This document shows positions 47,395 through 57,137 of a stretch of 64,000 nucleotides of DNA, piece by piece. The DNA is from Acephala macrosclerotiorum (Eukaryota; Ascomycota; Leotiomycetes; Helotiales; Mollisiaceae). A program made the translations under genes and the position numbers. Position 1 is the first letter of the stretch, and each line of letters opens with the position of its first letter. The notes below the pieces were generated by a model. That model was not told where the DNA came from. It saw only the letters and a program-made list of their open reading frames with translations, and did no database searches. Where the stretch lies: assembly GCA_014904845.1 (NCBI GenBank), contig MU119426.1, forward strand, positions 1 through 64,000. Direction: 5' to 3'.

Positions 47395-48479
47395 ATATAT
47401 ATTATTAATTTAAATTTTTTTAAAAACGAATTAAAAACTACGTAAAAATTTTAATCTCGTAAATAAAATATATTAAAAAAAAAATATCGACGATTATTTT
47501 TATTTCGTACGAAATTCGAATTTTAAATTCGACGATTCGTAAAATCATATTAATTATATTTTTATTATTTTCTAATAAAAAATTTTTTATATTTTAATAC
47601 AAATTATTTTCGTATATTTTTTTTTATATAATTTTAATAAAAACTATATTTTTCGTTTATTATTTTATTATATACGATTATATTTCGAGTAAATTAAAAA
47701 TAATTATTTTAAATATCGAAATTTAAATTTTTTCGTTATTTAAAAAATTTAATAAATAAATTGTTCGTTTACGAAAAATAATTTTTAAAAAATTTAATAA
47801 TTCGATAATATCTCGAAATTATTAAAAATTTTACGAAAATTCGCGTTTAAAAAAATCGAAAATTTAAAAGTAATTAAAAAATAATAATAATTAAAATAAA
47901 TTTTTAAAATATTTTAAACGTTCAAATAAATTATTAATAAAATTAAAAATTAAAAATTATAAAATTTGTTTTAATAAAAAGTTTTATATCGTTTATATAA
48001 ATATAGTTTTTAAATTAAATAATATATTCGATTTTATTAAATTTAATATAAATTTTTTTAAATAAAATTTATTTTAAATAATTTGTTTTTTTATTTTTAT
48101 AATATTAATAAAATATTTAAATTAAATCGATAAAATAGAAATATATAAAAATTCGAAATTAAAAAAATTTAAAATCGAAAAAAGAAAAATATTATTTAAT
48201 ATAAATTTAATAGAAATCGTTTATTCGATTTTTTTAATCGATTTTTATTAAAGTTTTTACGTTTAATTAATTTATTAAAATTATTTATTTATATTTATTA
48301 GTAATAAAAAACGATCGTAAAATAATAGAATTACGTTTATAATTATTGTATTTCGAAGTAACGTAGTAAATAAATCGTTCGTAGGAATTTAAAAATCGAT
48401 ATAAAATTACGTAAGTAATTACGTATAATTAAATTCGGCGATTTTTAAGAAATTCGATCGAAACGTGAAAATATTATTA

Positions 48480-48646
48480 TATAATAATCTTTACTACAAA
48501 ATATACTACAGTCTTAGTATAGTAAGTCTTATTTAATGAGTTTGTGTGTATTAGTGCGTTTAAAGAGAGAAGGTCTCAAGAGAGAGAAACTATCTAAGGT
48601 AGGATGCTAAGCTAAACTAGTGGTGGTCCACGTGACCACCCCAACA
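48480..48646 (+). repeat. Right LTR of the 12.4-kb element, 167 bp
   Basis: Starts TATAATAATC and ends CCACCCCAACA. Same length as the left LTR. Its inner half has C-to-T changes relative to the left copy and its outer half is GC-richer. Both copies contain TGTGTGTATTAGTGCGT and CCACGTGACCA. Confidence 0.92.
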
Positions 48647-48781
48647 TTCACACTTCTTTTGAGCGTCGTTGTAGACTTGTTCGCCTGGGCAGCTGGGAGC
48701 GGAGTTGCGGGACTCGACGCTAGGGTGGGCTGCAGTACCTAAGGCAAGGAGGGTGAGGGCGAAGATCGAGGTGAGTTGCAT

Positions 48782-51368
48782 GGTGATTGTGGGGGTTGGT
48801 TATGATTATGTTGTGGTAATTGTTGGCTTGAAAGATTGGATGTTGATGGCGACAGGGGAGATTGAGAAAGGAGTGAGAGGCTGTTTATATAGGCATTGGA
48901 GACTCATCACAGAAGGATTTTGAACTCATGACGAACCTCCTCGAGACTTCGACTACGTCTACGGCGCTAGAATGAGAATGCGCGAAGAGATGATCGACAT
49001 CAAACATACAGATACGAAGTGCCAACATCTATGATGTTCAAGCACGCATATACTTCAACCGTCTCTACTCTTTGACTTCTTAGCAAGATCAACTTATGAT
49101 CGTCATACTTTATTGGCTTCACAGACATCAGATTGGACGAGGCACTTCTTGAGTTGCTGTCCAGGCACGGAACCTTCCATCCTTGGGCCTCAGCTTCTCA
49201 ATGTCCTTAGGCTGACGGGACATTCTCAAATGAAGCAACCAACTGACAGACAAGGCATCCGCACTGGAAGGGTGTGATGCTAGACTGTCGGCCAGTGAGC
49301 TCTGAGAAGAGAGGAGCGGGATTGACCTTGAGCATCAACAAATTGCCTCTGAAAGACAAAGCAGCGAAGACCAAAATATCCAGGAGAACTTCTCCGACTA
49401 TCCTGTGCCAGAATTGATCCCAATACCCAGGAATTACGTTGGGAATAAGAGTATGAGGTTAAAACTAGGGCTTATGCTTACCCCACACCCAGCCCCAAGC
49501 CTTACCTAACAACTATCCACTGAGCATTGACCACACAGCACCCCTTCGAGGCTACAGCGGTACCTATTTCGTACGCCAAGATCCTCAGGGTCCAATTGAG
49601 ATCTTGGAAGATGACTATTCTGGCATGTGGGTTCCATTTGGGGAGGTTGAAATAACAGGATATCCTCCCTTCCCCACATGCGGCTTGAAAAGGCGTTTGA
49701 ATACGGACTTCAAAGGTCCCGTCGAAGTATAATTGGGATGAAAAGCCACGATGAGGGGATATCGAGTTGTATTGAGTTGTGTTGCATTCGTTTAGTGTTG
49801 AAGCTCCTTGGCAAAAGCGATCATCACTGGGGATCATCCACCCCGCATTTCCGGATCGGTACCCCGCCACTTAAGGATTGGACAGAACCTTCTGGGCAGA
49901 TTCATCGATCTACCTTGATGGGAATTTAACCTATCATGAGCATAGTCTTTGACGTTTTCGGAATAATAATGCAATACGACAGTGCGGGATCGACAGGCTG
50001 TTAGGTCCTGAAGGACCTGGGCTGGCTGAAATCTTGTCATCTGAAATGGACCCCGTAGGCCGTAACCTTTGAAAGGCTCAAGAGGCGATGCCTCACAACG
50101 GCTAGATGACTTTGACAATATGGTCCAAGAGACGATGTGACTTGAGAAAAGCAGTGCAACGTCGACATCATCTTGACAAGCAATCGGGCCTGCTGCTAGA
50201 TCCGAGAGAATTTTCAAATCCAAGGAAATGTTGAAAGTTACGCACTGTCTTCAAGCATAGAGGCTCCATACTAACTTTAGCGGGTGAGATTTGAGAGCCG
50301 ACTTGGAAGTTGATAGAGTTTAGTCCAGTTTTGGAAGCATCCAATGTCCATCTCGAGGCCATGCTTGAGCATGGGAAATCACATGTAGAATTCTTTTCCA
50401 TGTGTAACAGAAACTGGGGATTCGTTGAATTTGCAAAAAGGAACGATGAAGCAAGAATAGAAGAGTTTAAAGGAACATTGAGTACTCAAAAGTGCAAGAA
50501 CTAGGGTGCCTGAAGCTAAATTGGAATGAGGGGTTTCTTTGGGTTCTTGAAATACGATGACTGCATTGGATAAAATTCCGGACCTTTTAAATCCTCAAAT
50601 GGCAGTAGAGAAGTCGAATGAGGATCAATTGAACCTCCTCACTTCCCCTACGTGACTCCGAATTGATCTGCAGGGTTAGAAATTGTCCGTCATGTGAATT
50701 CTGAACATCAGCATCTCGATTCCCATGTTCGACCGAATGTGAAGCTGTAAGAGAAAACGTCAGAACTCATTCTGCTTCCTTGAAGACCAATCACCTCCCA
50801 AGCCGTCCTTGGTTTTGAGAGACGCTGGTAGGATGTCGAAGTTGATGATTGCCTTCACATTCCTTCAATCATATGGCGCTGCGTCTCAATAGTTTTTAAG
50901 AGTAAGGCCTCGATGCTGCACGAGCTATCCAGTCCGTTGAAGATAGGTTTTAGACCAGAATGTCGAGGAAACGGTATGAAAATCGAGACTTCGTATGGAA
51001 ACTTGTGTTGATTATTGATGAAGATGTTGAATCGTCCAACGGTGGGTGCTGGCTTTTATCATTTGGCGAACACGGAAGTCATTACCTTGGTTGCTCGAAA
51101 AGGAGGGCGGGATCCAAATCATAGGCACAAGGCATTGGCAGCGAGCCTCTCAAAACTTATGCAATGTTGAAGGATTTGATATCCTCCAGGTTTGGATGTC
51201 TCCTCAAAGTTCGTATGATGACGATCGCATCTCGCCTTGGTGCTTGGATTTGTCGGCCTTTGGAAAAACCCTAGATCGTCTTAATGTTGAGATGAGAGGC
51301 ACAGAAAGTCTTGGCATCTGAAAGCTCGAACATTGTCTTCTGCATTGTTCCTTCTTTTCTAAATAATT
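48782..51368. other. Intergenic region, no gene supported
   Basis: 2.6 kb of normal base composition with many short ORFs. The longest (129 codons, minus, ending near 49834; 122 codons, minus, ending 49502) show no recognisable motif. It begins with the promoter side of the cysteine-rich gene. Confidence 0.5.
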
Positions 51369-52222
51369 ATGGCGGAGGAACAAACACTTCGTCCTCGCGC
51401 TCGACCGATGGAGGTCCTGGTTCTCGGGCTCTGTCGAACAGCCACGATGTGTACGCTCTTCGCTCCTTTCAACAAAACCTGCTGACATCCGCCAGCAACC
51501 CAGAAAGCTCTCGAGAAACTCGGGTATGACAAAGTATACAACTATTCTGTCGCGGTGAAAACTCTTGGAGACCCAGACAAATGGATTGCGGCGCTCGAAG
51601 CAAAATTCGAAGGGAAGGGTGAACCATTTGGCAAAGAACAATGGGATGTCCTTCTTGGAGACTATAATGTTCGTTGTCGATCGCTCTTTCATTCCCGAGG
51701 TCCGCTCTCCTTATCTCCAAAACACCACTGACAAACAGACAAGGCAGTCAGAGACATCCCCGCCTCCTGCTTCGCACCAGAACCCATCGCCGCCTGTCCC
51801 GATGCGAAAATCATCGGTGATAAGATTATTCGAGTCTCGGTTCACATCCGTCAACGAAACGATCTAGGCGGTCAACAATGACCCCATCAATCGTCTCCAA
51901 CGGCTTCGGTATTCTGCGGCCAAGTTGATGGATCGCTTTTTCGAACTGTATTTCTACGGCTCCTTCCTTAAGTACGGAAAGAGAGTTTTCGAGGAGCATA
52001 ATGAGCGCGTGAAAGCGCTCGCAAAAGGGAGGATGCTGGTGGGAGCCGGTATGTGCATTTTTGGGGAAGGAGGTCCCTGAGAGCGATTTTCCGAAGGTGA
52101 ATGAGACCGCTGTTTGGAAGGAAACATTGAGGATTGGTGAGACTTGGGAGAGGGTTAAGAACGTTGGGGTGGTGATGAGTGTGGTACTTCCGGTGCTGGT
52201 TGGTGGGGTGGCGAGATGGTGA
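51369..52222 (+). pseudogene. Sulfotransferase-like (Sulfotransfer_4 type) pseudogene
   Basis: The start is intact: MEVLVLGLCRTATMS has the P-loop-like motif of this fungal family. A 45-bp intron then gives ALEKLGYDKVYNY, and a second intron leads to AVRDIPASCFAPEPIAACPD. After AKII the frame is lost: SVNETI and AVNNDPINRL are in another frame and separated by TAG at 51865-51867. A deletion after AKGRML shifts again before EPVCAFLGKEVPESDFPK, and the C-terminus ends GVARW at 52222. At least two frame breaks and one nonsense codon make it non-functional. Intact members of the family are about 250-300 aa P-loop proteins of uncertain substrate, often near secondary-metabolite genes. Confidence 0.8.
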
Positions 52223-53945
52223 GTTGCAAATTTGAAGAATCTTCCGAAAATTCCTGAGCCGAAAGAAGTGTGTCCTTCGTAATCGTCCTTCGAAATCGTC
52301 CTTTGTTAAGATGTGCAACAAAACCTCGCATTGACCAATGAGGATGCGTTCTCTAACCCTAAACCACTTTTAAGATGTGCAACAAAATCGAGTCGGCCAA
52401 TGAAAATATTCTATTTTACTCTCAGCACGTGAATGCATCAATTTCAGGTTGAGAAGCTATCCATGATAGGATATCCAAAATCGATTTAGAAACTCGATCT
52501 CCAGCAAATGTCGGACGCTGAGCTCGAAGGCGATATCAAAAAGCAGATACAGCTAACTCACGTGCAAGCGAGGAAATTCAAGATGAACAACAAAATCATA
52601 TGTCCCTAGATCTTAGTAATGTTCGCCCGGACGGTATCTAGTTGACTTGAAAGTAATCAAATATCGAAATATTTGTGAAATCCGCTCCTCAAAAATGTTC
52701 AGAAAATCCGCCCAGCAGATTTCGCCAGCAAATTGACGGTCCTCGCTTGTAGACCATCAGTTTCCACGTGCTGGATCGTTAATTTACTAGATGTGAATAT
52801 CTCTGATTTTAACACGACGCGCAACAAAGGTCGTTTTGACCAATGTAGGAGCTGGAATATGTGGGGTACACGTGAGGATGAGGATTCGAGAGAGGGTTGT
52901 TTGAATTTTGGGGAACGAGGCGACAGACCTAGGGTTAGAAACATCTAATAGAAAAGCATCGGGTGTTAAGGAAAGGTGTCTAGTTAGAAAGAGATGGTGG
53001 TTGAGAAGCGAGCTTGGAAAGGGGGACAACATGGAACGTATACGCGAGCTCCTGCCATTCCCCTTTCTTCCCCATCGATTGGATCACAGGTCTTTTGTTG
53101 CATATCGCACCTCAAACTCCGCTCAAATCATTTCTAAAATGTTTCAAATCGATTAAAATTCAATTCAATTCCTGCATATCTTTCATACGAATCACGTGCT
53201 GTTCCCTACCCCTCCCTCAGAAAGTTCCTTCCTTCTCTCCAGTATTGACGTTTTGTTTAAGGAGAAGTTTTGTGGCACATCGGATGCTTCCGGGGTTTCC
53301 GAGATCTTTGCATTGTGACGTAAGGGGATTTGTGAAGGTGAATGTGAATGTGGAGGAGAGGATGCGAGCGGGGTCTGGACGTCTAGCTTGAAATCTTGAA
53401 GAAAAGAGAGACGATTGTTGCGTTTCGCATCTTCCAGATGTTCCGAAAGTGTCAGAGAAAGTGAAAAGGGATGATGCGAAACGGGGGTGTTTGGGAATGC
53501 TCATGAATGTAGAGTCTTTGTTGCATATCGCGAGGCTGTGGGGAATCCGGGAACGCAGCCTAGGAATGAGTAATGTCTCTCCTGGAAATGCTTGTGACGA
53601 AGCAACTTTTTGGAAGAAAGGCTTGGGACTGGAGTCTGGATGTCTGAAGCCCGAATGGGAGATTGGGGTTGTGCATTTAGACGTCGAGGCTTCGGAGAAT
53701 ATCGACAATGACTTCACTTCTTTTGCTTTTGGCAGATGATATCATCCTCAAAGAAGCCCAGCAGATCTGATCGTGAGTTCCAGCTGAAATTGAGAGCACA
53801 AGTCGAGTAGAGCGTTGAATTGGAAATGAATGAGAAGGTCATGCTTTCACAGATTAGCTGGAACAGAAAAGTTCAGGTCATATTATACATTTTCGACATG
53901 AAAAGTCATCTCTATGTAGTTTACAAATCCTCCATCAACAATAAT
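52223..53945. other. Intergenic region with dispersed GATGTGCAACAAA motifs
   Basis: No gene supported. Two direct copies of TTAAGATGTGCAACAAAA followed by ...CCAATGA lie at about 52307 and 52369. A divergent copy (GACGCGCAACAAAGG, then GACCAATG) is at about 52815. An 11-bp inverted pair CGTTTCGCATC/GATGCGAAACG lies within 53417-53485. Confidence 0.5.
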
Positions 53946-54898
53946 TTATTTCATGAAGCCAGCCTTTCCGTCGCCGTCAGCATCTTTCTTTGGGTTCAAC
54001 TTGTCCATCAAGCTAGGCTTCTTCCTACTCTCAACAGATTCGAGACCAGCACCAGTTGTGCCAACACCAGCTCCGGTAGCAGCTCCATTGTGGTGGTGAC
54101 CAGTTGTGCCCGTGGTACCAGTGGTTGAGGCACCGGTTGAGCCCAAGTGAGAACCAGTGTGGCGACCCGACCGGGTAGAATCGTTCTCAGTCAAAGAAGT
54201 AGTACCTCGGGCGCCAGCACCTCCGAGAGTACCACCAACGGATCTTGGTTCACCACCGAAAGCGTCGGTGCGTTCCTCACGACCAGAAAGGTGTCCGCCT
54301 TGCCTCTTAAACTCGTCCATCGTCACAGCCGGGAGGGAAGAGGCGGTGTGATGCTTAGCCTCATTTTGGTGAACTTCATGGACCGGGACAGTGGTGTGAA
54401 CAACAGATGGTTGAACGGTCTCCTTCTGCACAACCGGCTGAATATTCTCATGCACATGATGATGAATATGTTCACCAGTAACGGTTGGAGCAGCGGCACT
54501 AGTGTGCTGCGTATCGCCAACTGTGCGGGTGTTTTTGAATTGGGCGGCTTCGGCGGTGAGCCTGTCTTTGACATGGGAGTCATTGCCGTGCTTGATGTTG
54601 CGGTGCTCAATGCCGCCCATTTGGTGGGTGTGTTGCTCGGGAAGGATCTCCTTGTCGGTGATGGGTTGGACGGAGGTGTGGTGGTGGTCTTGGTGGACTT
54701 CGCGGTCTACGGCTGTGGTAACAATTTCGTGGCGGGTGGGGGTGACGTGCTCTTGTTGGACGGCTGGGTTGACGGTCTGCGATGTTGTTCAGAGAATGAA
54801 ATAGTTGTGGTGACTGAGGAGCTTACCTCGTGAACAGTTGTGTCATGCTTTCCATCCTTAGAGAGGAAATTGCCAACTGCTGCCTTTGCCTTTTCCAT
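53946..54898 (-). CDS. Hydrophilic His/Gly-rich conserved fungal protein (annotated as 'allergen' in some fungi), 300 aa
   Basis: Function unknown; the sequence type is often labelled allergen-like in fungi and looks like a stress-type hydrophilic protein. Exons 54898-54827 and 54776-53946, with one 50-bp intron. It begins MEKAKAAVGNFLSKDGKHDT. The core has paired His-rich blocks (TPTRHEIVTTAVDREVHQDH, QPITDKEILPEQH, HIHHHVHENIQPVVQKETVQ). The C-terminal third is Gly/Thr low complexity (TGTTGTTGHHHNGAATG) ending KPSLMDKLNPKKDADGDGKA. No signal peptide or transmembrane helix. A related block occurs in the gene at 57138-60073. Confidence 0.85.
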
Positions 54899-57137
54899 TT
54901 TGATGTATTGATTTGTTTTTTTTTTGGTTTAGTACTTTGAAAAATCGGGGGTATCTTTGATATGGAGGGAAGAAGAGAACCTTTGAGCTGCGAAGCATAT
55001 TATAGCCATCGCTTAAGCTCACAGCAATTACGTAGCTAGCAGAACTCCCCGTGGCAGCGGGGTATGCGAAGGGTCTACATCATCAATGACGGTCTTCTCT
55101 GAAGCTTGCTGTCGAATGTGGTATGGTTATCTGAATCTCCAGCCTTGGTTTCCGCCGACTGAACAGCATAGGCATATGGGAGAGTGGCTGTGCAGACAAA
55201 AGCAATGGATTGGTGGGAATGGAGCTTGTATGGTGGGGCAAATGATGTCGAGGAGCTTCCTCACTTGAAGGGAGCTCCAAGATGGTCTAGACGGACATCG
55301 AGAAAAGATGCTGCTTCAGCTTGACATGAATGTGCCTCGGGCATACTGATGTCAAGCTTTTGCATGGGGTTTTGAATGCCATGTACCGGAAACCTGGTTC
55401 CCGGAGAGATGAGGGTCTTCATGAAGCTTGCAATGACTTGCGTGGTTGGCATACAGCGATGATGCGAAGGTCCTGTCACTAAAGCTCGGTACCCAATAGC
55501 TGAAGAGAACTGTTCCCAGCTTAGACGAATGCTTTGGAAGAAAGAGAAGATCAACGCGAGGATTTAAACGAAGGACATGAGACTTGTCTGCTTGAAGATT
55601 GAAGCTGCAAATCCTAAATCTCGAAGGAGCTTATTTCAGCTTGTCTTCATTCTTGAAGTTGCAACATGCCGACATCTCCAACGGCGCAGGATCATGAATC
55701 TAGAAGTACAGAATATTAGTGATCATTCTAAAATCGGATTCTCACCTATGTTAACTGCGTTTCCCAGCATGCAGGAAATCGAAGGTGCTGTTCACATCAT
55801 AGCTCAGTCGTCAGGACAAGCATCTCCGCTGCACGGCAAGTCGAGACAGAGACTTGACAGCTCACACCGTGTCAAACTTGCACCAAGACATCGAGCACGC
55901 GGGATAAAACGCGTTCGAGGGTGTAAATATCAGCCAACGCCCTCGATCACCGCCACAGCTGACCTCAAAAACATTGCGAGCCACGTCTGCAGCCTCTCAT
56001 CTAGATGCTCAGTCAATTAATCGCTACCTGTGATTCGAGATCTCGGTCGAATGGTGATGACGCTCCTTTGGTTCTAGATGCTTGAAATGGTTGGACACCG
56101 TGTTTCGTAGTTGGACGCGTCAAATTCTAGTTGTCGATGGTGTTGAGCTTGCTCTTTTGCTACGTCAGCGAAGCTCTTCGATGCACGATGTTGAACCAAA
56201 GTCGCGCTTGATCGCTTAAGAGGCTGAGCAATGGCTCCTATTTGTCCCAGCCCCGCTTCTAGTCTGAGCGGGAAGGAAGCCTTTCCCGCAAAAAGCACAG
56301 TTGTGTTTGATGCAGCCAGTGAGCACGCTGCACTATCGAGCCGTCGGGAAAGGTCCGGGCACAGTCCTCGGGTCCGGATCGGTTCATCTTAACGCCGAGC
56401 GAGCTGTACGTAGTAGAAGGAGTCCGTTGAAGCCGTGTCCGGAAGTGAAGCACGGCTTGGATCGACATCTCGAGATGCACGACAAGTGCCACAACGCCGC
56501 AGTTTCAGCCTGTATGTGTCTAGTGCTGCACGTATCTGAATTCCCTGCAAGGCTCAAATGTTTCAGGCTCGAATCTGGCGACACAGAGCGGTAGACGTCT
56601 TTGCTGGTGAGCTATACTCGGAAATGCCTTCAAACAAACTTTGAATTCCAGGGCACACGGGCTATAAAATCTCCGCACACAGCGGAAAGAAGAAATCAAA
56701 TCTTGGAAGCTGTCGATCGTTCCTAGTACCTGGATATGATTATATGACTGCTTGAAGATCTCTCGTAAACTCCACTGTCCCAACCAGAGTGGGAAAGAAT
56801 AGGCTCCCCCGAGGAACCCCTAGCAACTCGAGCTGTGCAAACAGACTCAAAAGGGGCAAACTCAGCTGCAGCCAGTCAGAGCGGAACGCGCTCGAGGACG
56901 CCGGGGGAAAATTCAACTCTCCTAACACAACCGCTGATCATGAAGACCTCAAGTCTCGTTCGCACCTCCATCGGAAATGGCATCATCAATTGAGAAATTC
57001 TCCGAAGATTGAGTCTTCTTTTCTTTTGTTCACTCGCTGGTCGTCGACAATTGCAGGCATTTCGTGGATCCCCCGCTCTCGCCTGGCGGCTGGACGCTGG
57101 GGTGAGACAGTCCCTGAGGCGATCACGATAGGTTACA
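54899..57137. other. Intergenic region, no gene supported
   Basis: Includes a pyrimidine-rich stretch just before the 54898 start (on the minus strand) and many short ORFs without recognised motifs. The open frame at 56789-57418 overlaps the next gene in another frame and is treated as chance. Confidence 0.5.

Larger units (their letters stand above)
36276..48646. mobile_element. RIP-degraded LTR retroelement, 12,371 bp
   Basis: Bounded by direct 167-bp LTRs and a 5-bp target duplication: TTTAC at 36271-36275 and TTCAC at 48647-48651, differing by one C-to-T change in a CpA context. The interior is extremely AT-rich without usable ORFs, so family (gypsy or copia) and orientation cannot be read. 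The 167-bp LTRs are short for an element of this size, which suggests nested insertions; two 259-bp solo LTRs are recognisable. Cytosines left in the interior lie mostly in CpG. The element splits the cysteine-rich gene. Confidence 0.92.
35567..48781 (-). pseudogene. Secreted cysteine-rich protein gene split by a 12.4-kb LTR element
   Basis: I do not recognise a named family. Exon A (48781-48652) encodes a clear signal peptide (MQLTSIFALTLLALGTAA) and the first mature residues. The rest lies 12 kb away: 36270-36144, 36060-35973 and 35861-35567, with introns of 83 and 111 bp. Removing the element and one 5-bp target copy gives one open frame of 214 codons, which proves both halves belong together. 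The mature part is rich in Cys and Lys and contains two related blocks (PYCSKDKDKWCPY and PYCGKSKSDWCPYDEKN). Small, secreted and Cys-rich, it could be a cell-wall or host-interaction protein; that is only a guess. As it stands the gene is disrupted. Confidence 0.88.

Noticed and set aside
36632..48450. Short ORFs in the AT-rich island (for example 36632-36814, 39232-39435, 47024-47212)
   Set aside because: They are low-complexity AT sequence or run through the solo LTRs; none shows a domain.
52345..52372. CTAACCCTAAACC as a telomere-like repeat
   Set aside because: Only one and a half units are present.
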